The notes under the pieces are model-generated. The model ran no database searches. It was not told the DNA's origin and saw only the letters and a list, made by a program, of their open reading frames with translations. From contig CM064426.1 of the NCBI GenBank assembly GCA_032690845.1, positions 60,364,631 through 60,428,630 on the forward strand: DNA of 64,000 nucleotides, written 5' to 3'. Positions 23,501 to 34,020 of the stretch are shown piece after piece; within the stretch, counting starts at the first letter, position 1; each line of letters starts with the position of its first letter. Position numbers and translations under genes: made by a program. The DNA comes from Eleusine coracana subsp. coracana. Lineage: Eukaryota; Streptophyta; Magnoliopsida; Poales; Poaceae.

Positions 23501-25006
23501 TTTTTCGATATGAGCTCCTAATTGTTCCAGAATCATCAATTATTACATGAGTATTATACTGGTGAGAATCGTCAGGTCCCTTTTCTTGAAATCCTCCAAG
23601 AGATAGCCACATGCCTGATTCTCTGTAAGTAGAATTCTGATAAATCAAGCGCAATTTCCACTGATAGAAAACCTTGTGTCATGAAAAATTAGTGAGGGGG
23701 AATATTAAACATGCAATTAAGTAAAGTTTGGCAGTGATAAATACAAATTTTTATTACTTATGAGCTAAAAGTGTCTGTGCAATCAGCTAAAAGATGGACA
23801 AAAGATATTACACATACTCAGACATGACAAGAAGATGCATATGTCAGGCGATAACATAGTTTAAATAATCAGAACACTGATGGCCCCAAATATACGATCA
23901 TTTGGGGAAATAAGTGATATACTCGATACACAATGAAAGTTATAAAGAGGTGAAATATCAAAAGAAATCAGCAACTTCTTTGTCACTTACTTTGCAAGTG
24001 AGCAATATCTCTGCATTATTGGCCCATCTAATGGTTCGGCTAGCTTAACAGACTCGCCATCCTTTGAGCCTATGAATGAGAAGACCTCAGGAAAGCAAAG
24101 AAATTTCACTCCAGAAGCAGCTGCTTCCTATTTAAAAAATCATGTTTCCGTGTTAGGCTGCTCAGCATTATAATTAACACACATACCAGGAAAAATAGAA
24201 GGAACAACTTAAGAGGCCTAAAGCTACAAAATCAGTAAGTATATAAATCATATAAGCAGTACACTGAGGTTACTGGGGGTACTAAGAATTACTAGTCTCA
24301 TTCACAACAGTTTCAACATTGTTAGATACTTCACATAGCAGGAGGTCCAATCGTGGAAATGTTTATTAGTTCTTCACATTAGGTGTCCTCCAACAGGGGA
24401 CAGAAATTGTTTCACAAGGTCATTGATCTGATCATCATCACAGTTGTAGCCCCACAAATTCGGAAAGTTCACAATAACCCACATGAGGAAATCAAATGCA
24501 GCAATTCCTTATCATCGTGGTTGCAATTGTGAGCACTCCCCCGGTTCCATGACCGCAGAATGCTTTACATTTACAAAACAGAAGTCCAATGGATCGTGGT
24601 GACATCAATCGGCTGTCGTCGAACCACTACATCTTACCGCAACGGTAACTAAGCTACCCGCCGCCGCTGACCACTCAAATAGCAGGCCTAATTTTCGCCA
24701 CTCGTGGCCGTTGACCCACACCACTGCGGCAATCCAACCAGCCATAGCGCGAGCGGCGAGAACCCCCGGTTTTATCAAGTGGGAGGGGAGGGAACAGGAG
24801 ACCAGAGTTCTTGCCTTGGTGAGGCGGGAGCAGGTGGCGTAGTTGGCGTCGACGTCCCCCACGGAGGTCATCTGCACCACTCCCACCTTCGCCGGCGCGG
24901 CGGTGGCAGCGGATAAGGAGGAGGCCATGGCGGGGCGGACGCGGAACCTCGCGGCGGCGGCGATTGGGAGCGAGGCGGCGAGGGAGGCGGCCAGGGCCAG
25001 TCTCAT
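14530..25006 (-). CDS. Nitrilase-superfamily amidase, NIT1 type (deaminated glutathione amidase-like)
   Basis: The product probably hydrolyses deaminated glutathione, a metabolite-repair reaction, by analogy with NIT1 proteins; that role is inferred from family resemblance. Nine coding exons on the minus strand: 25006-24815, 24127-23991, 23622-23494, 23101-23043, 16142-16030, 15932-15840, 15524-15422, 14763-14681 and 14571-14530. They join in frame to 316 aa. The catalytic triad is visible as Glu78 (CFPEVF), Lys150 (YRKIHLFD) and Cys191 ([12 protein letters not shown]). [16 protein letters not shown] and [12 protein letters not shown] follow as in the family. The Ala/Arg-rich first 30 residues could be an organelle transit peptide; a second start at Met27 would give a cytosolic form. 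Intron 1 has a GC donor (CCAAG/GCAAGA). Intron 4 is 6.9 kb because a copia element inside a MITE is inserted there. Confidence 0.9.
16363..16490 (-). repeat. 3' LTR of the copia element
   Basis: 128 bp, starting TGTTAGAGG on the plus strand and matching the other LTR. Its last base reads C instead of A, so the TG start (minus strand) is mutated to GG. The adjacent C run (about 16490-16510) is the expanded polypurine tract of the minus strand. Confidence 0.9.
16590..18176 (-). pseudogene. Copia reverse transcriptase and RNase H
   Basis: The frame runs from a frameshift near 18174 to about 16590. It contains the RT start ([16 protein letters not shown]), the copia signatures DVKNAFLHG and YGLKQAPR, the catalytic YVDD box, then the RNase H part with YTDADWA and SSAEAEYRA. 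Two stops break it: TGA at 17967-17969 and TAG at 17178-17180. In the intact family this region copies element RNA into DNA in virus-like particles. Confidence 0.88.
18170..19984 (-). pseudogene. Copia protease and integrase
   Basis: The protease part carries the active site WIADSGA. After a TAG at 19768-19770 comes the GAG-pre-integrase segment with the HRRLGHPG zinc-binding motif and CHACQLG. The integrase core follows, with acidic residues in [16 protein letters not shown] and NGKAEW (D, D, E). A Pro/Ala-rich linker ends at the frameshift near 18174. The long plus-strand frame at 18494-19438 is a GC-driven shadow of this region. Confidence 0.88.
19985..21880 (-). pseudogene. Copia gag
   Basis: An Ala/Pro-rich N-terminus with frameshifts near 21.8 and 21.06 kb is followed by the UBN2-type gag segment ([22 protein letters not shown]). 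Three TAG stops at 20804-20806, 20786-20788 and 20540-20542 interrupt the frame. The C-terminal part is distorted by long G/C runs (20160-20200 and 20340-20382), and no zinc knuckle is legible. Confidence 0.75.
21952..21962 (-). other. Primer-binding site of the copia element
   Basis: The minus strand reads TGGTATCAGCC immediately after the 5' LTR, matching initiator tRNA-Met priming. Confidence 0.85.
21963..22090 (-). repeat. 5' LTR of the copia element
   Basis: 128 bp, plus strand TGTTAGAGG...CACTAACA, with intact TG/CA ends. It is followed by the target-site duplication CTTGT. Confidence 0.92.
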
Positions 25007-25196
25007 GCGGTGAGAGTGCAAGCGCGATTCCGGCCGTGGATGCCGCTAGCGGGTGTACACACACTGCCACGGTCGGCTTGTGGGCGGAGGTCTGCCATGT
25101 GGGCCCGTCCCGATCGGAATGGGCGGCCGTTCGATCTCCGAAGCCCCTCGTGGCGACGGCCCCACTTACCATTGGAGCGAACACGGGATGTTGTTA
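25007..25196 (-). promoter_or_regulatory. Presumed promoter and 5' UTR of the amidase gene
   Basis: Only 190 bp separate the start codon from the TIR element upstream. The stretch is GC-rich and has no evident TATA box. The transcription start may lie inside the TIR element or in this stretch. Confidence 0.35.
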
Positions 25197-25822
25197 GGCT
25201 ATCTCCAATAGTATAGGGAGGGCACCTAAACTCAAAATAGATGTGCAACACTGCAAAATCAATTGACGAAGAGGTATCTAAAAATATTGATCTCTAACGA
25301 AGACCCAAAAATGAATTTTGGCGTTGCGCTGATCGATACGGAGGCGGTGGAGTGGAGGAGGAGCTCGCGGGCGGCGGCGAAGGGGCTCGAGCGGCGGGCG
25401 GAGGATGAGGAGAAGGAACTCGTGCGCGGGCGGGCGGAGGAGGAGGAGCTCGCGCGCGAAGGCGAAGGAGGAGGAGGAGCTCGCGTGGGGTCGGTGGCGG
25501 CGGAGGAGGCAAAGCTCGCACATGGCCGGTGGCGGAGGAGGAGGAGGAGCTCGCGCGTGGCCGTCGGAGGCGGAGGAGCTCGCGCACGGCTGACGGCGAA
25601 GGAGGAGCTCCAGCGGCGCGAGTGGGTGGCAGGGAGCATGGAGCGGAAGGAGGCGTTGTCTGGTGATGGGTCGCGCGTGCGAGTGCCTCATTTCTGGGTC
25701 GCGGAGGAGGAGGAACGTAGAATGGGTTCTGGGTTTGGGTAGTTCATTGGAGATCGTTTTTGTATAATTTAACATCCATTTTAGATTTGGGTGACCATAT
25801 AGGTCACCCGTTGGAAATAGCC
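25197..25822. mobile_element. GC-rich TIR element with putative TTA duplication
   Basis: The left end GGCTATCTCCAATAG and the right end (reverse complement GGCTATTTCCAACGG) form an inverted repeat and are flanked by TTA on both sides. That fits a PIF/Harbinger-type non-autonomous element of 626 bp. The interior carries about nine imperfect copies of GAGGAGGAGCTCGCGCG, giving long open frames on both strands that I regard as repeat artefacts. A similar GC-rich block ending in an ACCATTGGAGGTAGCCC terminus lies at about 43085-43450. Confidence 0.6.
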
Positions 25823-25856
25823 TTAGTCACCCAATGATCGTCCAAATCCAAATAGT

Positions 25857-26135
25857 AACCTCTATCTCTATGAAATGCACCTCTCAATCCAAAGTTGATC
25901 TGAGTTCACTCCATAGTCATGTCAAATCATTGTTTCAACAAACATGTGGTGTGAATGTATGTGTCACCTGTGAATGTGTGTCAAATCATTGTTTCAACCA
26001 ACACTCACTTTAGCTTAGCTTTCCCTTTCAATTTTGTCGAAGTTTGAGAAAATGATGATGAACAAAATGTTACTTATTGGTCAAATTGGCTTGCCTAAGT
26101 CTGGGCATGGCACCATCAAAATTATCAGGACAAAA
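25857..26135. repeat. Direct repeat, copy 1
   Basis: About 280 bp, matching 43451-43712 in the same orientation with few differences, from AACCTCTAT to CATCAAAATTATCAGGACAAAA. Each copy follows a GC-rich TIR-like block, so they look like two units of a tandem duplication now 17 kb apart. Confidence 0.8.
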
Positions 26136-26155
26136 GTCAAAAATAGTCCATTTAC

Positions 26156-26208
26156 TGTTGGCTCTCACCCTGATCGGTGGGTGAGAACCGACTTAGTGAT
26201 GTAGGTTC
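26156..26208 (+). mobile_element. Left part of an LTR-like sequence split by the gypsy element
   Basis: If the gypsy element and one TSD are removed, this TGTTGGCTC... segment joins the sequence at 42888, which has a TATA box (GACTATAAAAGG, about 42908). Together they resemble a truncated or solo LTR. No partner LTR is present, and the right end is not defined. Confidence 0.4.
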
Positions 26209-26504
26209 TATCGGTATTTCGATCACCGGCTAGTAGAATTTGTTTCGAGGATGCACGCTTTGGGTTCGATAATGGCTTAGTAAGAGGACACGGAGGATTA
26301 TACTGGTTCGGGGAAGGCCCCTACGTCCCGTTCACTAGCCTGCTCGTGTTACTTGCCACGGGGTGGAGTACAACAATGGCCAGAGAGGAGGGGGTTGCTC
26401 CAAGTATCTGGTGTGAATGAGTGAGTGTGTTGTGTGTCTTGGTTGAGTCTATCTTGTGAAAAAAAAGATAGGCCCCCCTTTATATTCGGAGGGGGGTGGC
26501 CCAT

Positions 26505-26542
<38 letters not shown>

Positions 26543-27629
26543 TTCTACACGTGCGGAGTGGTTGATGTTGTGCGAAAGGGGGCGTCATTCCGGTCTGGCG
26601 GAGTGGTCTCCAGCCCTTGTGGCCCCCACCGTCCTGGTCTTGCATCAGGAGAAGGATACACCGTACTCGGGCGTGCCCCGTTTTTTCATCATCGCATCGG
26701 GCTTCCATCGCTACTGTACATGGCATGCCTCACCGTATGAAGGTTGGTGCATCAGGGGCGCATTCATGCCACCCTGGCAGAAGTCAATCTCATCGTCCAT
26801 CAAGTCGTCCTTCGTCGATCGTTGTTGGGGACGTTAGTGAGCGATAGTATCATCGAGTACCCTGCCGTACCCGCCCCCGTCAGCAGACGTTGATGGTGAC
26901 CAGGGCAGGTAAGCAGGCGGATTTGACCTCTCCGACACTGTATGCCCACGCCGGGGCTGCCATTAATAAGAGTTGGTGGGGTAGGGATTGACCACCGCCC
27001 CGCTCGACCCTTCGTTAGGAGTCGAGGTATTGAGACGTACTTTTCCGGACCTGTTTGGAGTTAGAATCTGACACGTCCATATAGAGCAATCGAGTTTCCC
27101 CGCTCTGCTACTCCTAGCTGAGTCAGGATTGCATCACTACGCCTATGTACTTGTTCGGACCTGTTTGGAGTTAGAATCTATCACGTCCGTATAGAGCAAT
27201 CGAGTTTCCCCGCTCCGCTACTCCTGGCTGAGTCAGGATTTCATCATTACGCCTTTCCTAGGTCTGACCCTACTCATGGGACGGAAGGAAGAGTCTTATC
27301 CGGGAATCACGGAGGGGCCCACGTGGTGATGATGACGAGGGCGATAGGGTACATGTCCTTGCCGGAGAGGCGACTTAGCTCTGGCTCCTATAGAGGGGTC
27401 GAGCAGAGCGAGCCAAAGATTCGACCCCAGGAGGTTCGAACAAATCGGGCGAGTCAGGCCAGTGTTCCGAGGCCGGCGAGCGAGGTGGGCCTACTACGTG
27501 GGATTTCTTCATGTTAGGCCCATGCGGGCGGGGCCCAATGGGGCGGCTAAGTGGGTCTTCCATTTTTGCCATATGCTCGGTTTTTTTTTTAAGTGGTGTC
27601 ATGTGGCACCCTGTTATTTACCCCCCACA
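26209..27629 (-). repeat. 3' LTR of the gypsy element
   Basis: It matches the right LTR along its length. Its outer end reads TATCGG where the other copy has TGTCGG, so the terminal TG/CA is mutated. It contains a minus-strand TATA box (GAATATAAAGG, about 26477-26487), a GA microsatellite (26511-26539) and a 110-bp tandem repeat. Confidence 0.92.
27046..27265. repeat. 110-bp tandem duplication inside the LTR (left copy)
   Basis: Two adjacent units beginning CGGACCTGTTTGGAGTTAGAA at 27046 and 27156, each including ATAGAGCAATCGAGTTTCCC and GAGTCAGGATT. The same pair exists in the other LTR, so the duplication predates insertion. Confidence 0.85.
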
Positions 27630-29738
27630 GTAGTCCCCGAGCCCCCGAGCGAGTCGGAGAATCGTTCGGGGGATCCTGGCTGTCGTCGCGAGGTGGCTGG
27701 GTGGTTCCTTGATTCGTCGGTCGAGGTGCGCGCGAGCACACCTGACGGGTGTAGCCCCCGAGCTTGGGGGGGGGCAAGTTAGGATGGAATTCACGCCCCG
27801 GGTTTGTTTTGGAGGAGCGACAAGGTTGTGGTGTTTCAGGGCTGTAGCCCCCGAGCCAGAGAAGGAGTATATATGGACTCGTTCTTTGGCTTTATTCGAC
27901 GGGCGTGGTTTTGCGAGGGCGCTGTGACGCCTGTGGCCTCTGTGGTTTGGTCCTCGGGCAAGGCGAATGGCGCGTCTCATTGCCCGAGGAGGGGCGGCCC
28001 CGACCCGCGCAGTCATTACGAGGCGTCGCATCTCGCTGCTCCTTTTTCTGAAAAGTTGTGATCTGACGCATCCCATGTGGTAGGCTCCTTGTTTGCTTTC
28101 AGCGTGCGCCGCGTAGGGGCATCTTTTAGTGGGCCCCCGCTCTGACATGTGTATCGGCTGGACGGTTCTTAGTCACTGACCCAGCCCGAGGCGTGCTCTT
28201 CATCATGCAGGGCACTCCACGTGACGCTGCCAGCAGGACAAGTTTTGTCTTGAAGTGGCATGCCAGCGCTCTGCTACGAACTCCCTCGGGCTCATTACCC
28301 GGGCAGGGTATCCGAGGGCGCGGTTTGGATCGGCTATTTAAGGAGGTGGTCTGGCTTCATATTGCTTCACCTTTATGCAAAAGAGCCTCTCATCACACTC
28401 CAAAACACCCATTTCATGAAGTGCGAGTAGCTCTCACTTTGTCGATCATTGTCTCCTTGGCTTCTGGGTGTGACGATGCCCCTGATACGGATGGGGACGA
28501 AGACTTGCTCGTGATGAATTCTCAGTCATCCCTGCATGTCCGCCTCATCGGCTGTGGGGAAGTCGGCTCAACTTTAGTCATGTCCTTCCCTTGCTGGGGA
28601 GAGGAGGAGTTAAAAGAGATTCTATATGGTGGATTTCCATGGCTTATTAGGTCCCGTCGTGTTCGTTCTTCATGACATCTGTTGGAACAGGGTCAAGAAG
28701 AGGCGTCGGACCGAGTCCCTTATCAGCGGGGGGGGGGGGGACTCTTAGTCCCAAGAAGTAGCTCCACCCACAGCCTTACGGTGTGGCCGAGCTCCTTGCC
28801 TCCTCCGTCACCGGAAATGGCTGGCCTCATATGAGGGCATCTTTCCTCAATGACGAAGCATCACAGGTGCTTCACCTCGTATGTACCTCCCGAGGTGCGG
28901 GTACCGCCTTTTTCATTATAACAGGCCTCTAGGGTCGACTCTTTTTTCTCATTCTTATCATTTTTGAGCCATTGGGCCTTTGTAAAGAAGAGTTGGGGAG
29001 TTTTGTGTGAGTCGGCCCGTTATGGCCTCATTTAAGGAATGATTGTGACCCTGTTGTTGGGTCTCGTTTGGCAATGTCGTCCCCTGCGTCCCTGCTCGAT
29101 GCAGAAGGATCGACCGGTGGGTCGTTTTGACTTTTTAGTATTCTCCTTCCACGTCCCATTCGTGAGACGGAGGATAGAGCCGGGACACGCTTTTGCCTCG
29201 GTGGCTGAAGCGCGGTTGCTCGTTGAGCTGCTATCGGGTTTGTTCAAGTGAGACCCCCAGTTCCTCGTCGTTGGGGTCCCAGTGAACCAGCTGGTGGTCG
29301 ATCTCATAAATCCGTCTTTCTGACCCGACTGGTTATCGCAACCGTTCAATAAGTTATGATGGCTAGCTGCCTCTCTTTGAGGAAATCCCAAAGGACAGGT
29401 CAGAACGGGACTCGAACGCTACTCCGCGATGCCCTCGACCCCTTGGGGGTTCGGGTATTGGCCGCTAGGTGTGCCCATTGCTTGTGCCCCTCACTCTCAT
29501 GTGGCAACCTGGGCGACTATCGAACCCCTTCATGAGGCCAGCCTCAGAACCCTGGCGCCTTCGGGCCGTCGGGGCAGTTCTCAGCTCCTTATCCTGTCTT
29601 ACCTGTGCCCGGTGCCCTCATCGGGTCGAGCGATCCGCCAGCCATCGCATCATTGCCAGGATCCATGCTCTTCGAGGCCCCGAGGAGTCAAGAGAGCCAT
29701 TGCTCGAGTGGCATCGTCCCTATAGAATTTCAGGCAGG

Positions 29739-29775
<37 letters not shown>

Positions 29776-30110
29776 CGGGGATTTAATCTGGCCTTTAAGT
29801 CCCTCCCCACTACCCGAGGAGGAGGCGGCATTTACCTCGCGCGTGCATTGTGGCGGGCTTGGTAAACCGTTGTGTGGCCTTGTTTCCCATGATATGGCAG
29901 CCGTGGTCGCGCCTCGTCTAAGCGATGGTAGTGGTGGGGCCCCTGGAGTTCAAGAGTCATCGTGGGGGAGTAGAAGTCAGATAGTTGTGGAGGCATGGAG
30001 AGGGTTGGAGAGATACGTGGCCTAATTTAGGCCACGAGTGGTGAGGTGATGAGTTAGTTCCCTTACCTCGGGCAGGTCGTGGCTGGGCCCCACAGTCAAA
30101 TCGGCGTATG
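27630..30110. mobile_element. Gypsy non-coding spacer between 3' LTR and antisense gene
   Basis: This stretch has no convincing gene. It includes repeated plus-strand TAGCCCCCGAG motifs (27633-27650, 27752-27762, 27845-27855), which on the minus strand are polypurine CTCGGGGGCTA tracts. A G run lies at about 28729-28740 and a GA microsatellite at 29741-29772. Tat elements typically have such long spacers. Confidence 0.6.
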
Positions 30111-30114
30111 CCGC

Positions 30115-30125
30115 CTATTTATACC
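30115..30125 (+). promoter_or_regulatory. TATA box of the antisense gene
   Basis: CTATTTATACC lies about 155 bp upstream of the antisense ATG. It is followed by a pyrimidine-rich leader (CTCTCTTTATTCTTCC) of the kind seen at plant transcription starts. Confidence 0.5.
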
Positions 30126-32839
30126 TGGTTCCTGCCGACTCCTCTCTTTATTCTTCCTTTCATCTTTCCACGCTATCGCTTCCATCTTGCCTCCAGCGCC
30201 TAACACATCTTGGTTGTTCATCAACTGCTTTTCGTCCCTTTGCTCCCTTCATCACCGTCGCTTTCTCCGACCACCGCGATGGCCCAGATCGATCGCACCA
30301 CTTGGGGCCGTTCGTTCGTGAGGATGTCTCAGATGGAAGGCTTGGTGGAGGCCAGTCTCCTCCCCGCTCTTAGTGATGCGGTGGAGTGGATCATGCCTGA
30401 GAACGAGGCATTCCCTGACCCTCTGTCGGGCTATGTTGTCTCTCTCCTGCCCTTCCATGAGAGGGGTGTCGGCGCCCCGGGGAGCAAGTTCCTACACGGG
30501 CTGCTCCACTACTACGACATTGAGCTGCAACACCTAAACCCGAATGGGGTCCTTCACATTGTGCTGTTTGTTGTGTTGTGCGAGGGCTTCTTAGGGATTG
30601 AACCCGACATCGAACGGTCAACAACGCCGTCTGTCCTGCCGTCCTGGGTTGCTGTAGTCTTCGGCTGATCTAGAGGACGGCGCCCGAGTATATTTTGGTC
30701 CCCTTCCCCTTGAATGTGCCCAGGTGGCATTCAAGGTGGTTTTATCTGCGCAACGATCCTGCGGGTCCGTTCCCGATGTTCATGGGTCGGTCGATCCACG
30801 AGGCACCGGCATCCTGGGATTGGGGCGTGGTGAAGAAGGATATGGGATCAGTTGGCTACGCGGTCCGAGCCATCCGATGCTTAAAGGACCGTGGGCTCTC
30901 CGCCCTTGGAGTTGTGGGATGCCTCGGAGTTGCAGGATGGTGGTTTCAACGCCGCTTCATCCCACTCGCGGCCCGTCCTTTACCCATGTTTCAAGCGGGC
31001 TCAACGCAGCGCGAGGTCACCGGCATCATTACGACTGTCGAGGAGTTGACCAATCAAAAGACTCTAGTGGAGAGGATCCAGACAGTGCTACTGCACCCTA
31101 ACGGCACGTGGCCGTTGCCCGGCTGTCTGCCCATGCTCCCATCGGAGGGCGCTGTTAATGTGGTGAGTCTGTACTGCCGTTCGATTCATCGTTGCTTCCC
31201 CCCGTTCTCATATCTGAGACCCCTCTGGTTTTTCTCATGCTCACAGTCAGACCTGATGTCAAACTTCCGCCCCCACGCCTTGAAGCTCCCGGAGGACACG
31301 CCCTCGAGGGCGGCGAACCGCTTTCGAGATGCCCAGGCCCGAGAGGCTAAGAAGCGGATGCATGAGGCCAAGGACGCAAAACTTTGGCGTCACCTGGATC
31401 GTGAGAAGAGGAGGGTGCGCTGGCGTGATAGGGGCGAGGCCACGGATATTGAGTCACTGGCCTCGACCGAAGAGGAAAGCGATGGCTCGAAGGGCGGTGA
31501 CGAGGGAGCCACCTTCGCTCATGACATTGCAGGCGGCGGGCTTACGAGAGGCAGCGGTGATGCCGAAGATGACGCAAGCCTGGCGGCGGCGCTGCGTGCC
31601 ACTCCCTTCATCGAGGGTACATCCTCTGCATCTCAGGATGAGGCGGGGTCGTGCTTCGACGAGCCCCCAGTCGCCGAGGGAGACATGGACCTGGTCGAGC
31701 CGCAGGCCGCGAGCCAGAGTGTCACCGGCGCGGGTTCGACGGAGGCTAGGGGAGGTGAAACAGAGCAGCCCCCGAGGGGGATCGAGCCTGCCGGAGGTGG
31801 TGTTGATGGTGGTCGTGAGGGTCCCACATCGGTGCTTGTTGTTCCTTCTTCGACGAATGGTCCTAGAGCTTCGCCTGCTCCTGATTCTTCGTCGAAGCGC
31901 GGCCAGGATGAGGACTCAGCGGGGAGCACGCCGGTGCAGAAGCGTTGCACCATCTCAAAGAGGCCTTGTCCTGGGCCCTTCAGACCGGCCAAGACGTTGC
32001 GGTTAGAGGCGGCGGCGAAGATGCGCGACGCGGACCGGCGGGCACAGGGCTCTTCGGGTGCTGCCGCCGACATGGCGGCCAACACAGGGGCGGCTTTGGA
32101 TGCGCCCCATGCGGAGGACTCAGTGGCGGCATCGAGGGCCGATCCTTTGGTGGCCCCAGCTGTCACCGTGATGCCTACTCTAGGGGGTGACCCTTCGGTG
32201 ATCCCGGGAGCTAGCGCCACGGTGATCGCCATGGGGGTTTTGGTGGGTCTGGCTGGTGGGTCGGTTTGGTGCCTGGCCATCGACCTGACCAGGGGGTGGC
32301 TACCGACGGGTGCGGCAAAGGTAGTGCAGCAGCCTCCACCGCGCATGCCGGCGGACCCCTCTCTGGTGGCTCAGGACAAGAAGAGGTTCTTCGATAATTG
32401 CAATGTCGTGAGTGCCAATTTCACTCGATATTCCGGTGTTGTGACCCAAATGTACAGGGAGGAGGGCCTGGCAATCCTCGCCAACTTGTGTGATGCTCGC
32501 GCCGAGTTTGGGGCGACGAGGGGCCATGTAGTGGAGCTCGAGTCATCGCTGAAGGACATCGAGGAGCGCGGCTCCGAGGTTAAGACGGAGCTATACCGTC
32601 TACAGGCCACGGAGGAGCCACGCGGGGGTCGAGTAAGTCGACTTGAGCAGGCGTTGAAGGCTGCTCGGAAGGAGCGTGATGACGCCATGGCCCAAGCTGC
32701 TGCCCAAGCCAAGGTTGCGCAGAAATTGGAAGGCATGCTGCGCTCGGAGAGGCAGATGTGCGATCAAGTCGTGGCCACGGTGAAGGCTTCGGCTGTCCTG
32801 GCGGCTGGGCATCTGGCGCAGATGCGAGAAGTCTGCAAG

Positions 32840-34020
32840 GCAAGAGAAGGTTTGGTTTCCCAATCCCCTGTCTTTTGCATATCCCTTCCTTTGAGTTGTT
32901 CATTATTGCTTTGAGTTGCCTGGTGTTGAGCTGGAGGGCAAGCTAGTGTTGGTCGTAGTTACGCACCCACTTATGTACCGCAAGAGGACGGTGTACAGTT
33001 GTAGCTCTTTTTCCCTCAGAGTATTCCAAGGTTATCGAATCCATAGGAAACGAGCGAGACTATTACTATTAAAGACCTACTAACAGATTGTAATGGTTGG
33101 GTTGGTGTGAATGATGATGGTGAGAGAGTGGTGGATAAATGTTATTAGAGATGTAACAGGATAATGAAGGATTCTCTCCTTAGGATTGGTTCACTAGCAT
33201 GCAACCTTATCCTTATTTACTCGGATGATAATTCCAATATTCTATAAGACATGGTGGTTTTATTCGCCTCAGTTGTCACTACAGAGGTTATTAGCTTCCA
33301 CTGGTTTCTTGCACTATGCAATGGGCAGAAGTGTACCGGCCGATACACTAATGAAATAGATGCACAATTGAGTTCACTACATAGATTGAATTCATCAAGA
33401 GAGTATCAATAAGTATGAGAGTTACATGACCAGATCCCCGCACCAGAGAAGAGAATATGAGACTACTCGCTCATCCTCCTGCTAAGCATAGTAGAAGTGT
33501 GAGAAATAGCGCTGGAACGCGCATGAGCCGATCGGCACAACTATCGCGCCGATCGGCGCGACCTCCCTTCTGGTGGTTCTCGTCGGTGTTGACCAACCAT
33601 CGCCGCCAATATCCTGAAACCCTAGTTCTAACAACTGGATATCGTGATTGCTGTCTCTCCCCTCCTCTTCTGGCTCTTGATAAATGTCTTCCTTTTATAT
33701 CAGGCGAGATTAGATCAACTTCCATCGACTTTGACTTGTATTGGGCTGGGCCTCTGTCCTTGGACCAAATTGTGCTTTTTTATTGTCTTTTACCCTCCTA
33801 TGCCGATCGGCGCGGCTCTGTATCTGGCCCATCCTTGTTGCTCTTTGATTCCTTATCCATAATTGCCCCTGTTTTATACCTGTTTTCTGCAATTACATCC
33901 AAAACAGAACAACTACAAATATATGCAAATATAGGGTGAGTTGTTAATCAATACCACCGAATTAAGACGTAAAACATCCCTTTTTGATAGATAAAATGGG
34001 TAGCTAGAAACCACCAACAG
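32840..34020 (+). other. Putative GC-AG intron of the antisense gene
   Basis: Donor GCAAGAGAAG and acceptor ACCAACAG flank a non-coding stretch. Without the 1054-bp insertion and one duplicated AGCTAG it would be about 120 bp, a normal plant intron size. Other donors nearby (GGTTTGG at 32849) would not keep the downstream frame. Confidence 0.5.
32948..34001. mobile_element. Unclassified 1.05-kb insertion
   Basis: Flanked by AGCTAG on both sides (32942-32947 and 34002-34007). The sequence starts TGTTGGTCGTAG, contains GTACCGCAAGAGGACGGTGT and GTTATCGAATCCATAGG, and twice has a GCCGATCGGCGC palindrome. No protein was recognised. It may be a solo LTR or a non-autonomous element, but its right end lacks CA. 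Confidence 0.5.

Noticed and set aside
25263..25775. Open frames of up to 165 codons on both strands
   Set aside because: They arise from a tandem GAGGAGGAGCTCGCGCG-type repeat inside a TIR element. Simultaneous openness on both strands and the repeat composition argue against a gene.
31633..32346. Minus-strand frame opposite the gypsy antisense gene
   Set aside because: It would be in the same direction as gag-pol but shows only Ala/Pro/Ser-rich sequence. The plus-strand frame carries the coherent domain and coiled coil.
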